Part shown: piece after piece, positions 52,421 to 61,029 of the stretch
Layout of the letters: each line of letters opens with the position of its first letter
Position numbering within the stretch: the first letter of the stretch is position 1
Source of the DNA: Streptomyces sp. NBC_01717
Lineage (GTDB): Bacteria; Actinomycetota; Actinomycetes; Streptomycetales; Streptomycetaceae
NCBI RefSeq assembly: GCF_036248255.1
Contig: NZ_CP109178.1
Span: 7,321,001 to 7,385,000, forward strand
Direction: 5' to 3'
Length of the DNA stretch: 64,000 bases
The notes under the pieces: generated by a model
What the model saw: the letters and a program-made list of their open reading frames with translations, nothing else
The model's database searches: none
Told to the model about the DNA's origin: nothing
Made by a program: the position numbers and the translations under genes

Positions 52421-53377
52421 ATGGCGACGAACGCGATCGACCAGACGCGCCGGATGCTGTCCCTGGTGACGTATCTGCGGGAGCGCCCCGGCGCCCATGT
52501 GCAGGACGTCGCCCGTGCTTTCGGGATCACCGAGGACGAGCTGATCTCGGACCTGGATGTGCTCCCCATGTGCGGGACGAGCTTCCGCGGCGGCGATCTG
52601 CTGGACATCGACACCGACGGCGACCGGATCTGGTGGCACAACCCGGACGACGTGGCCGAGCCGCTGCGGCTCGCGGCCGACGAGGCGACGGCTCTGCTGG
52701 TCGCCGCGCGCGCCGTGGCCACACTGCCGGGGCTGCGGGAGAGCGACCGGCAGGCGCTGCTGCGGGCCACCGCCAAGCTGGAGACGGCGGCCGGTGAGGC
52801 GGCGGCGGCGAGCTCCCGGCTCTCGGTCACCTTCGAGTCGGAGGGCGGCGTCTTCGCCGATGTCGACCGGGCGATCTCCGAGCGGCGCAGGCTGTGGCTG
52901 CGGTACTACTCGCCCGCGCGCGACGAGCTCACCGAGCGTGAGGTGGACCCGATCCGGCTGTTCGCCGTGGGGCACACGTACATGGAGGCCTGGTGCCGGC
53001 TCTCCGAGGCCCGGCGCACGTTCCGGCTGGACCGGGTCGCCGAGATCCGGCTGCTGGACGAGCCGTCCGCGCCCCCGGAGCTGGAACTGCGGGATCTCTC
53101 CGAGGGGCTGGTGCAGCCGGCGGCCGAGGATCCCGAGGTCGTGATCGAGGTGGGGCCCGGTGGCCGCTGGGTCGCCGAGTACTACCCGCACGACAGCGCC
53201 GAGGAACTGACCGACGGCGGACTGCGGATCACGTTGCGCACCCCCGATCCGGCCTCGCTGCGCAGGCTCGCGCTCCGGCTCGGCGGGGAAGGGCACATCG
53301 TCGCCCCGCAGGAGCTGGCGCAGAGCGCACGGCAGGCGGCGCGGGCGGCGCTGGCGGCCTATGACGGCCCGGCCTGA
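52421..53377 (+). CDS. pafC: WYL-domain transcriptional regulator PafC
   Basis: This 318-residue partner of PafB starts at the ATG at 52421 (MATNAIDQTRRMLSLVTYL), with GAAGGGA upstream. The N-terminal helix-turn-helix (VQDVARAFGITEDELISDLDVL) is clear. The WYL domain shows RRRLWLRYYSPARDELTEREVDP and GHTYMEAWCRLSEARRTFRLDRVAEI. In this family the WYL domain is thought to sense a nucleic-acid ligand. The C-terminal WCX domain ends VAPQELAQSARQAARAALAAY. It follows pafB immediately. Confidence 0.94.
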   Translation: MATNAIDQTRRMLSLVTYLRERPGAHVQDVARAFGITEDELISDLDVLPMCGTSFRGGDLLDIDTDGDRIWWHNPDDVAEPLRLAADEATALLVAARAVATLPGLRESDRQALLRATAKLETAAGEAAAASSRLSVTFESEGGVFADVDRAISERRRLWLRYYSPARDELTEREVDPIRLFAVGHTYMEAWCRLSEARRTFRLDRVAEIRLLDEPSAPPELELRDLSEGLVQPAAEDPEVVIEVGPGGRWVAEYYPHDSAEELTDGGLRITLRTPDPASLRRLALRLGGEGHIVAPQELAQSARQAARAALAAYDGPA

Positions 53378-53395
53378 GCGGATACCTGAGGAGAT

Positions 53396-53665
53396 ATGAG
53401 CAATATGTCTGTGGTGTCAGGTATCTCGACTGTGGTGGTACCCGAGTCCGTACGGTTCAGGGCCGCCTGCCCGGACTGTCGCGGGCGCTTCGAGCTCGCG
53501 GCGGGCGCCCTGCGCCTCGCCATCGGCGCCAGCCGCCGTACGACGTTCTACTCCTTCACCTGCCCCGAGTGCGGAGCAGCTGTCCGCAAGCCGGCCGGGG
53601 AGCGGATCATTGAGCTCCTGACCGGCGGCGGTGTGCGGACGCTCCGCCTCCACGCCGGGCTGTAG
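53396..53665 (+). CDS. Small zinc-ribbon-like protein between pafC and tatA
   Basis: This is an 89-residue protein with two CxxC knuckles: C25-P-D-C28 and C56-P-E-C59, about 27 residues apart, consistent with one structural zinc. Between them is GRFELAAGALRLAIGASRRTTFYSFT. GAGGAG lies two bases before the ATG at 53396 and 11 before a second ATG at 53405 (MSVVSGIST), so either start is possible; spacing favours neither. I recognise it only as a conserved Streptomyces hypothetical protein. It follows pafC by 18 bases and probably shares its transcript. Confidence 0.78.
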   Translation: MSNMSVVSGISTVVVPESVRFRAACPDCRGRFELAAGALRLAIGASRRTTFYSFTCPECGAAVRKPAGERIIELLTGGGVRTLRLHAGL

Positions 53666-53708
53666 CGGTCCGGACACCGGCCCACCTAGACATATCGAGG
53701 CTCTGCGC

Positions 53709-53906
53709 ATGTTCTGGCCCATGCTCGCCATCGCCCTGGGGTTCCTCGGCATCGCCGTCCTCGGCGTGCTGGCCGTCAAGGTCTTCGTCGAGGCCCAGCG
53801 CCTGGGGCACCAGGTGACCCGCACCACTGAGCGCATCAACCGGGCGGCCGAGGATCTCGAACGGGCCGCCACCGACCTCGCAGCCACCGGTGAATCCCTC
53901 CGGTAG
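53709..53906 (+). CDS. Small single-span membrane protein with coiled-coil tail
   Basis: This is a 65-residue protein from the ATG at 53709. Residues 1-27 form a membrane helix (MFWPMLAIALGFLGIAVLGVLAVKVF). The rest is an amphipathic, probably coiled-coil segment with heptad-like spacing (TERINRAAEDLERAATDLAAT). The topology is like TatA or holin-type small proteins, but there is no TatA motif. It lies between the zinc-ribbon gene and tatA, in the same direction. Function is unknown. Confidence 0.75.
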   Translation: MFWPMLAIALGFLGIAVLGVLAVKVFVEAQRLGHQVTRTTERINRAAEDLERAATDLAATGESLR

Positions 53907-54147
53907 ACCAGGTCTTTCGGGTCGGGCCGGTCGATCGGGGAGGGCGCGGCCTCCAGTTTCTCAGGATCGGAGGGTACGCTGCACTGGCGGCCCTGAGAGC
54001 GAGGCGTGGGCCGTAATCGCAAGGATGCATGGGTATTGCCCTGCGTTTACTCCTGCGGGATACGATCGCTGACAGTACGAAGATCGGACGTCTGTCCGAC
54101 GTTCGATCAGCCCCACCCCTGCTGCCTCGGTGAGAAGGTACACGCAT

Positions 54148-54438
54148 ATGTTCGGAAGGCTCGGCGCTCCCGAGATCATCCTGATCCTCGTCGTCATTGT
54201 TCTGCTGTTCGGCGCGAAGAAGCTTCCTGACATGGCTCGCTCGCTCGGCAAGTCGGCCCGCATCCTCAAGAGCGAGGCCAAGGCCATGAAGTCGGAGGGC
54301 AACCCGTCGGCCACCCCCGCCGACCCGCCGCACGACCCCGCTCAGGACCAGGCTGCCCCGCGCACGATCAAGGCCGCACCCGGCGATGTGACGAGTTCGC
54401 GGCCGGTCGCCGAGCCGACCGACTCGACCAACCGCTGA
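54148..54438 (+). CDS. tatA: Twin-arginine translocase subunit TatA
   Basis: This is a 96-residue pore-forming component of the Tat pathway, which exports folded proteins. It starts at the ATG at 54148 ([36 protein letters not shown]). A short membrane helix leads to the FGAKKLP hinge and an amphipathic helix (about 21-50). A long Pro/Asp-rich disordered tail is typical of Streptomyces TatA. An ATG six codons earlier would add a basic stretch before the hinge and is less likely. tatC follows after 62 bases. Confidence 0.95.
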   Translation: MFGRLGAPEIILILVVIVLLFGAKKLPDMARSLGKSARILKSEAKAMKSEGNPSATPADPPHDPAQDQAAPRTIKAAPGDVTSSRPVAEPTDSTNR

Positions 54439-54500
54439 CAACTGGGCCGACGCAGGCGCCGTGATCGGTGACGGCCTGCTGCACGAGATGAGGACGTGGG

Positions 54501-55451
54501 TTGCTCAAGTCTGCCCGCAAACAGGAGACGGACCCCGAGGGCCGCATGCCCTTGGTGGAGCACCTGCGTGAGCTGCGCAACCGGCTGGCGAAGGCTCTCC
54601 TGGCGATCGTCGTCGTCACGATCGTCGCCGCGTTCTTCTACAAGGGGATCATCGAGTTCTTCACCGACCCGGTGCTGAAGGCGGTCGGTTGCGATTCGAG
54701 CTTCGCCGAACTCGCCAAGAAGGAGGACGGCACCTGTGCGCGCATCGTCCTGAACGGTCTGCTGACGCCGTTCACCCTTGCGCTCAAGGTCTCCCTGATG
54801 GCAGGCGTCGTCCTTTCGTCGCCGATCTGGCTCTACCAGCTCTGGGCGTTCATCGCCCCGGGGCTGCACAGGCACGAGAAGAAGTACTCGCTGGCCTTCG
54901 TCGGCGCGGGCTTCCCGCTCTTCCTCGCCGGTGGGTTCTTCGCGTACAAGACGCTGCCCACGATGGCGAAGGTCCTGCTGGACTTCTCGCCGGCCGGTCT
55001 GGACAACCAGCTGCCGCTCGACGACCTGCTGGACCTGATCACCCGCATGGTGGTGGTCTTCGGGCTCTCCTTCGAGCTGCCCCTGCTGCTCGTCATGCTC
55101 AACCTCGGTGGCGTCATCACGGGCAAGCGGATGCTCGGCTGGTGGCGCGGCATGATCATGGGCATCACGGTCTTCGCCGCACTGGCGACGCCCAGTACGG
55201 ACCCGCTGACCATGCTGGCGCTCGCCGGGCCGATCTGGGTCCTGTACTTCTGCGCGACGGCGCTGTCGCTCCTCAACGACCGCCGCAAGGCACAGCGCGC
55301 GGCGGAGGGTCCCGCCGATGACGAGGCGTCGGAGCTGGACCTCACTCCGGAGGACGTCGGTGAGATCGAACCGGTCTCGTCCGTCAGGTCGCTGCCGGCG
55401 CAGTCGGGGCCGGACCGTGACCGGGTGAACGGTTACGACGACATCACCTGA
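54501..55451 (+). CDS. tatC: Twin-arginine translocase subunit TatC
   Basis: This is a 316-residue polytopic receptor for twin-arginine signal peptides. The start is a TTG at 54501, with GAGGACGTGGG upstream; no ATG or GTG in frame fits the conserved beginning (MPLVEHLRELRNRL near residue 16). Six membrane helices are visible. LYQLWAFIAPGLHRHEKKY is the characteristic first periplasmic/cytoplasmic loop segment, and the conserved FGLSFELPLL and TPSTDPLTMLALAGPIWVLY occur later. The C-terminal 60 residues are cytoplasmic and acidic. It forms an operon with tatA. Confidence 0.95.
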   Translation: MLKSARKQETDPEGRMPLVEHLRELRNRLAKALLAIVVVTIVAAFFYKGIIEFFTDPVLKAVGCDSSFAELAKKEDGTCARIVLNGLLTPFTLALKVSLMAGVVLSSPIWLYQLWAFIAPGLHRHEKKYSLAFVGAGFPLFLAGGFFAYKTLPTMAKVLLDFSPAGLDNQLPLDDLLDLITRMVVVFGLSFELPLLLVMLNLGGVITGKRMLGWWRGMIMGITVFAALATPSTDPLTMLALAGPIWVLYFCATALSLLNDRRKAQRAAEGPADDEASELDLTPEDVGEIEPVSSVRSLPAQSGPDRDRVNGYDDIT

Positions 55452-55469
55452 CCTTGTAAGGTCCCCCGG

Positions 55470-56360
55470 GTGACCAGCGAGATCACCCTTTTCGTCAATC
55501 CCACCGCAGGACGCGGCCGGGGCGCGCACGCCGCGCAGCCGGCCGCTTCCGCATTGCGGGACGCCGGATTCTCCGTACGTACGGTCCTCGGCGAGGACGC
55601 CGACGACGCGCTGCGGCGGGCCCGTGAGGCAGTCGACGGCGGGACCGGCGCACTGATAGCCGTGGGCGGGGACGGCATGATGTCCCTCGCCCTCCAGGCC
55701 GTGGCCGGGACCATGACGCCGCTCGGTGTGATCGCCGTCGGCACCGGCAACGACTTCGCCCGCGCCCTCGGCCTGCCGATACGGGACCCGGCCGCTGCGG
55801 GCCGGCTCGCCGCCGAGGCGCTCAAGGGCGGGGCGATCAGGGACATCGACCTCGGCCGGGTCGGCGACCGGTGGTTCGGGTCCGTGCTCGCCTCCGGCTT
55901 CGACTCCCGGGTCAACGACCGGGGCAACCGGATGCGCTGGGTCGGCGGACGGTTCAAGTACGACCTCGCGATCCTCGCCGAACTCGCTGCGTTCCGGACG
56001 ATCCCGTACCGCATCAGGCTCGACGGCGGGCCGGTCCAGGAGATCGAGGCGACGCTCATCGCGGTCGGCAACGGCTCCACCTACGGCGGGGGCATGCGGA
56101 TCTGTGCGGACGCCGTCATGGACGACGGGCTCTTCGACGTGACCGTCGTCGGCGACTGCAGCCGTACGACGCTGCTCAAGGTGTTTCCCCGGGTCTACCG
56201 GGGAACGCACCTCGACCACCCCGCGGTCACCGTGCACCGGGTCTCGTCGATCGAGCTGGCCGCCGCCTCCGTCACCGCCTACGCGGACGGCGAACCGCTC
56301 GGTGCGCTGCCGCTCACCGCCACGTGCGTGCCGGCTGCGGTCAGGGTTCTTGCACAGTGA
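55470..56360 (+). CDS. Diacylglycerol kinase-family lipid kinase
   Basis: This is a 296-residue protein of the DAGK catalytic family. It starts at the GTG at 55470, 18 bases after tatC. The N-terminal phosphate-binding segment is VNPTAGRGRGA, the ATP loop GGDGMMSLALQAV has GGDG at 66-69, and AVGTGNDFARALGLP follows. The C-terminal domain contains the conserved acidic segment DAVMDDGLFDVTVV. Such enzymes phosphorylate diacylglycerol or related lipids at the membrane; some members act on other lipids such as sphingosine. Co-directional packing with tatAC suggests one transcript but not a shared function. Confidence 0.9.
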   Translation: MTSEITLFVNPTAGRGRGAHAAQPAASALRDAGFSVRTVLGEDADDALRRAREAVDGGTGALIAVGGDGMMSLALQAVAGTMTPLGVIAVGTGNDFARALGLPIRDPAAAGRLAAEALKGGAIRDIDLGRVGDRWFGSVLASGFDSRVNDRGNRMRWVGGRFKYDLAILAELAAFRTIPYRIRLDGGPVQEIEATLIAVGNGSTYGGGMRICADAVMDDGLFDVTVVGDCSRTTLLKVFPRVYRGTHLDHPAVTVHRVSSIELAAASVTAYADGEPLGALPLTATCVPAAVRVLAQ

Positions 56361-56410
56361 AATAAAGATCGCGCTGACTGTCAGAGGTGACGGGTACGCT
56401 CGTAAGCAAG

Positions 56411-59242
56411 ATGACAGAGGACCTCTCACCAGCTGAGCGATACCAGGCATTCCGGATCCGCGCCGCCGAGCAGGCCACGGCACTCGCGCCCTTCCGCGAG
56501 ATGTACGAGTTCGATCTGGACCCGTTCCAGATAGAGGCATGCAAGGCCCTGGAAGCGGGTAAGGGGGTGCTGGTCGCCGCCCCGACGGGGTCGGGCAAGA
56601 CGATCGTCGGCGAGTTCGCCGTGCATCTCGCGCTCCGCCAGGGGCGCAAGTGCTTCTACACCACGCCCATCAAGGCCCTGTCGAACCAGAAGTACGCCGA
56701 TCTGGTCAAGCGCTACGGCGCGGACAAGGTCGGCCTGCTGACCGGCGACAACAGCGTCAACGCCGATGCCCCGGTGGTCGTCATGACCACCGAAGTGCTG
56801 CGGAACATGCTGTACGCGGGCTCGCAGGCGCTCCGCGGCCTCGGTCATGTCGTGATGGACGAGGTGCACTACCTCTCCGACCGCTTCCGCGGCGCGGTGT
56901 GGGAGGAAGTGATCATTCATCTGCCGGATTCGGTGACGCTGGTGTCGCTCTCGGCGACCGTGTCCAACGCCGAGGAGTTCGGCGACTGGCTGGACACCGT
57001 CCGCGGCGACACCGAAGTGATCGTCGCCGAGAGCCGGCCCGTGCCGCTCTGGCAGCACGTACTGGCCGGCCGCCGGATGTACGACCTCTTCGAGGAGGAG
57101 ACCGACCACGGCGGCCGTGGCGCCGGCCGCCGCGAGGTCAACCCCGACCTCGTCCGGCTCGCCCGCATGGAGAACCAGCGCGGGTACAACCCGCGCGAGC
57201 GCCGCCGCGGAAAGATGGTGCGCGAGGCGGACCGCGAGCGCGAGCGGCGCCAGCGCAGCCGGATCTGGACCCCGTCCAGGCCCGAGGTCATCGACCGGCT
57301 GGACGCGGAAGGGCTGCTGCCCGCGATCACGTTCATCTTCAGCCGGGCCGGCTGCGAGGCCGCCGTGCAGCAGTGTCTGCAGGCCGGACTGCGCCTCAAC
57401 GACGAGGACAGGCGCCGGCTGGTGCGGGAGATCGTCGAGGAGCGCACCGCGTCCATCCCCGGCGAGGACCTCCACGTCCTCGGCTACTACGAATGGCTCG
57501 AAGGGCTGGAGCGGGGTATCGCCGCCCACCACGCGGGCATGCTGCCGACCTTCAAGGAGGTCGTCGAGGAGCTGTTCGTACGCGGGCTGGTCAAGGCCGT
57601 CTTCGCGACGGAGACCCTCGCCCTCGGCATCAACATGCCCGCGCGCTCCGTGGTGTTGGAGAAGCTCGTCAAGTGGAACGGCGAGCAGCACGCGGACATC
57701 ACCCCCGGCGAGTACACCCAGCTGACCGGTCGTGCCGGGCGGCGCGGGATCGATGTCGAAGGCCATGCGGTGGTCCTGTGGCAGCGCGGCATGGACCCGG
57801 GGGCGCTGGCCGGACTCGCGGGTACGCGCACCTATCCGCTGCGGTCCAGCTTCCGGCCCTCGTACAACATGGCCGTCAACCTGGTGCACCAGTTCGGGCG
57901 GCACCGGTCGCGCGAGCTGCTGGAGACCTCGTTCGCACAGTTCCAGGCCGACCGGTCGGTCGTCGGGATCTCCCGGCAGGTGCAGAAGAACGAGGAGGGC
58001 CTGGCGGGTTACCGCGAGGGCATGACCTGCCACCTCGGTGACTTCGAGGAGTACGCGCGGCTGCGCCGCGACCTCAAGGAGCGGGAGACGGAGCTCGCCA
58101 AGCACGGTGCTTCGCAGCGCCGTGCGGCGGCTGCGGCGTCCCTGGAGAAGCTGAAGCCGGGCGACGTCATCCACGTGCCGACCGGGAAGTTCGCCGGGCT
58201 GGCGCTCGTGCTGGACCCGGGGCTGCCGGCCGGGCGGGTCAACGGGTACCGGGGGCTCGAATACAACGACGGGCCGCGGCCGTTGGTGCTGACCTCCGAG
58301 CGACAGGTCAAGCGGCTCGCCGCGATCGACTTCCCCGTGCCGGTCGAGGCCGTGGAGCGGATGCGGGTGCCCAAGTCCTTCAACCCGCGGTCGCCGCAGT
58401 CGAGGCGGGATCTGGCGTCGGCGCTGCGGACGAAGGCGGGGCACATCGTGCCGGAGCGGCACCGCAGGGGCCGGGCCGAGGCCGCCGACGACCAGCAGAT
58501 CGCCCGCTACCGGGCCGAGCTGCGGGCGCACCCCTGCCATGGGTGCGCCGAGCGCGAGGACCATGCGCGGTGGGCGGAGCGGTACCACCGCCTGCAGCGG
58601 GACACGAAGCAGCTGGAGCGGCGGATCGAGGGGCGGACGAACACGATTGCCCGCACCTTCGACCGGATCGTCGCGCTCCTCACCGAGCTGGACTATCTGC
58701 GGGGCAACGAGGTCACCGAGCACGGGCGGCGGCTGGCCCGGCTGTACGGCGAGCTGGACCTGCTGGCGAGCGAGTGTCTCCGGGCCGGTGTGTGGGAGGG
58801 GCTGAACCCGGCGGAGCTCGCCGCCTGTGTGTCGGCGCTGGTGTACGAGGCGCGGCAGGCGGACGACGCGGTGGCACCGAAGCTGCCGTCCGGGCCGGCG
58901 AAGACGGCGATGGCCGAGATGGTCCACATCTGGGGGCGGCTCGATGCCCTGGAGGAGGACTTCAAGATCAACCAGGCGGAGGGGGTCGGGCAGCGGGAGC
59001 CCGATCTCGGGTTCGCCTGGGCGGTCTACATGTGGGCGTCGGGGCGGACGCTGGACGAGGTGCTGCGCGAGGCGGAGATGCCGGCAGGGGACTTCGTACG
59101 GTGGTGCAAGCAGGTGATCGATGTGCTGGGGCAGATCGCTGCTGCGGTACCGGGGGGCGGGGAAAGCTCCGTGGCTCGCAATGCGCGCAAGGCGATGGAC
59201 GCGGTGCTGCGGGGGGTTGTGGCTTACAGCTCGGTGGGGTGA
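56411..59242 (+). CDS. helY: HelY/Mtr4-type DEVH-box helicase
   Basis: This 943-residue superfamily 2 helicase is assigned to RNA turnover by similarity to Ski2/Mtr4. It starts at the ATG at 56411 (MTEDLSPAERYQAF); a GTG eight codons upstream is the alternative. It has Walker A APTGSGKT (57-64), motif Ia TPIKALSNQKY, DEVH at 150-153, SLSATVSN, and the C-terminal half TEYTQLTGRAGRRGID-like motif VI (reading GEYTQLTGRAGRRGIDVEG). A HelY-type insertion and an OB/arch region follow (LEKLKPGDVIHVPTGKFAG). A cysteine pair occurs in HPCHGCAERED, and the C-terminal DSHCT domain ends in RGVVAYSSVG. It is last in the tat-region gene row. Confidence 0.92.
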   Translation: MTEDLSPAERYQAFRIRAAEQATALAPFREMYEFDLDPFQIEACKALEAGKGVLVAAPTGSGKTIVGEFAVHLALRQGRKCFYTTPIKALSNQKYADLVKRYGADKVGLLTGDNSVNADAPVVVMTTEVLRNMLYAGSQALRGLGHVVMDEVHYLSDRFRGAVWEEVIIHLPDSVTLVSLSATVSNAEEFGDWLDTVRGDTEVIVAESRPVPLWQHVLAGRRMYDLFEEETDHGGRGAGRREVNPDLVRLARMENQRGYNPRERRRGKMVREADRERERRQRSRIWTPSRPEVIDRLDAEGLLPAITFIFSRAGCEAAVQQCLQAGLRLNDEDRRRLVREIVEERTASIPGEDLHVLGYYEWLEGLERGIAAHHAGMLPTFKEVVEELFVRGLVKAVFATETLALGINMPARSVVLEKLVKWNGEQHADITPGEYTQLTGRAGRRGIDVEGHAVVLWQRGMDPGALAGLAGTRTYPLRSSFRPSYNMAVNLVHQFGRHRSRELLETSFAQFQADRSVVGISRQVQKNEEGLAGYREGMTCHLGDFEEYARLRRDLKERETELAKHGASQRRAAAAASLEKLKPGDVIHVPTGKFAGLALVLDPGLPAGRVNGYRGLEYNDGPRPLVLTSERQVKRLAAIDFPVPVEAVERMRVPKSFNPRSPQSRRDLASALRTKAGHIVPERHRRGRAEAADDQQIARYRAELRAHPCHGCAEREDHARWAERYHRLQRDTKQLERRIEGRTNTIARTFDRIVALLTELDYLRGNEVTEHGRRLARLYGELDLLASECLRAGVWEGLNPAELAACVSALVYEARQADDAVAPKLPSGPAKTAMAEMVHIWGRLDALEEDFKINQAEGVGQREPDLGFAWAVYMWASGRTLDEVLREAEMPAGDFVRWCKQVIDVLGQIAAAVPGGGESSVARNARKAMDAVLRGVVAYSSVG

Positions 59243-59243
59243 C

Positions 59244-59287
59244 GGGGCCTCTGCCCCGACCCCGGTCCTCAGCGCCGGAGGGCTGGA
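59244..59287. repeat. GC-rich intergenic hairpin repeat, third locus
   Basis: GGGGCCTCTGCCCC at 59244-59257 is followed by TCCTCAGCGCCGGAGGGCTGG at 59267-59287. This is the same two-part layout (palindrome, then an AGCGCCGGA segment) as at 10194-10357. It begins directly after the helicase stop. Confidence 0.6.
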
Positions 59288-59376
59288 TCACTGACCGGAC
59301 GGGGTGGGGCCGGGTGGATCGGCCGCCCGTCCGGGGAGAGGGCCGGGGGTCGGTACTGCGCCAACCGTGCTCCCGG

Positions 59377-61020
59377 TCAGTGGTCGAGGTAGCCGCGCCA
59401 GCCGCGGTGCACCGTGATGTCCGTTGCGCTGCGCAGGGCGTAGGGCTCGCACAGGAAGCCGGGCGCGGTTGTGCCGTCCGAGAGTTCCACCCGGCCCAGT
59501 GCCATGGGGGACGGGAGCTCCGCCGTGAGGCGGCCCAGACCCTCAGGGGGCAGTTCCCACACTTCCACCTCGATCTCAGCGCCGCCTTCGCCCACCCGTT
59601 CCAGGCCCGGCTTGGGCGGGTCGGTGCGTAGGGCGTGCAGGCGGTACACCGGGGCCGTGGTCGTCGTGCGGAGCAAGTGGGCACCCAGGGACAGGAGTTG
59701 AGGGTTCAGGGGCTGGCCCGTCAGATGGGCGCCCGCGACGACCAGCCTGGTGGGCGGGGTCAGCAGCGCGGTGATGCGTGCCAGGCGTTCATCCGTGTGG
59801 GCCGGGCCGATCAGCATCACGCCGAAGGGGTGTCCGGCCACGTCGCCGGCCGGGGCGGCCACCGCGCACAGGCCGAACAGGTTGGTGGAGTTGGTGAACC
59901 GGCCCAGCCGTGCGTTGGCGCCCAGCGGGTCCGCGGCCACCTCCGCCAGCGTGGGGTGACCCGGTGCGGTGGGCAGGAGAAGGGCGTCGGCGTCGGAGAG
60001 GGCCGCCATGGCGGCATCACGCAGAACCGCCAGCCGGTCCCGGTCGGCGAACAGACGGTGTGCCGGGATGTCCCGGGCCGCCGTGATGATGTGGGCGACG
60101 GTGGGGTCGAGATCGGCGGCGGGGGCGGTGTCGACGAATGCGCCGACCGCCGTGTAGCGCTCGGCCACGAATGCTCCGTCGTACAGCAGGGCTGCGGCTT
60201 CGAGGAAGGGGGCCAGGTCCACCGGTTGCAGATGCGCGCCCGCCGCGTGGAGGCGGACGGCCGCTGCCTCGTACGCCTCCGCCCAGCCGGGGTCCAGCTC
60301 GCCCAGCTGTCCGGTCGCCGGGACCGCGATACGCCAGGGACCCGGTGTCCGGGCGGGTGCGGACCGCGGCGTGGCCGTGGTCATCAGGGCGAGCGCCTGC
60401 TCGGCCTCGGGGAGCGTACGGGCGAAGACGGTGACACAGTCCAGGCTTGCGCAGGCCGGGACCACACCGTCGGTCGGGACCAGGCCGCGGGTCGGCTTCA
60501 GGCCCACGATCCCGTTGAACGCGGCCGGGATCCGGCCGGAGCCCGCGGTGTCGGTGCCGAGCGACAGGTCGGCGATGCCGAGCGCGACGGCGACCGCGGA
60601 ACCGGAGCTGGAGCCTCCGCTGATCCGCGACGGGTCATGGGCGTGGCGGACCGCTCCGTAGGGGGAGCGGGTGCCGACCAGCCCCGTGGCGAACTGGTCG
60701 AGGTTGGTCGTGCCGATCACCAGGGCTCCGGCCGCACGGAGGCGGGCCACGGCCGGGGCGTCGGCCGTCGGCTTGTACGCGTACGAAGGGCAGCCCGCGG
60801 TGGTGGGGAGGCCGGCGACATCGATGTTGCCCTTGACGGCCAGCAAGCGGCCGGCGAGGGGGAGATGTTCCCCCGCGGCCACGCGGGCATCGAGGGTTCC
60901 GGCCTCGGCCTCCACCTCGGGCAGCGGGCGCAGGTCGATCCAGATCTCCGGACGGTCGACGGCCTCGATCCGGGCGTGGGCGGCGCGGACCCGGGCCAGT
61001 ACGGGTGTGGACGTGGTCAT
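59377..61020 (-). CDS. atzF: Allophanate hydrolase (AtzF type)
   Basis: This enzyme hydrolyses allophanate to CO2 and ammonia, the second step of ATP-dependent urea breakdown. The 547-residue protein has an amidase-signature domain (about 1-430) with the Ser-Ser-Lys triad: K63 in LAVKGNIDVAG, the Ser in RISGGSSSGSAVAV near 138, and nucleophile S161 in GTDTAGSGRIPA. The C-terminal domain (about 440-547), with HALRTDPPKPGLERV and EVWELPPEGLGRLTAELP, is typical of AtzF-type allophanate hydrolases. It follows the urea carboxylase gene by nine bases on the minus strand, so the two share an operon. Confidence 0.93.
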   Translation of the reverse strand: MTTSTPVLARVRAAHARIEAVDRPEIWIDLRPLPEVEAEAGTLDARVAAGEHLPLAGRLLAVKGNIDVAGLPTTAGCPSYAYKPTADAPAVARLRAAGALVIGTTNLDQFATGLVGTRSPYGAVRHAHDPSRISGGSSSGSAVAVALGIADLSLGTDTAGSGRIPAAFNGIVGLKPTRGLVPTDGVVPACASLDCVTVFARTLPEAEQALALMTTATPRSAPARTPGPWRIAVPATGQLGELDPGWAEAYEAAAVRLHAAGAHLQPVDLAPFLEAAALLYDGAFVAERYTAVGAFVDTAPAADLDPTVAHIITAARDIPAHRLFADRDRLAVLRDAAMAALSDADALLLPTAPGHPTLAEVAADPLGANARLGRFTNSTNLFGLCAVAAPAGDVAGHPFGVMLIGPAHTDERLARITALLTPPTRLVVAGAHLTGQPLNPQLLSLGAHLLRTTTTAPVYRLHALRTDPPKPGLERVGEGGAEIEVEVWELPPEGLGRLTAELPSPMALGRVELSDGTTAPGFLCEPYALRSATDITVHRGWRGYLDH

Positions 61021-61029
61021 GTGTGCTCC

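Noticed and set aside
54084..54099. TCGGAC-GTCT-GTCCGA repeat upstream of tatA as an operator
   Set aside because: The arms are only six bases and occur in GC-rich DNA where such pairs are common by chance. No second copy was found.
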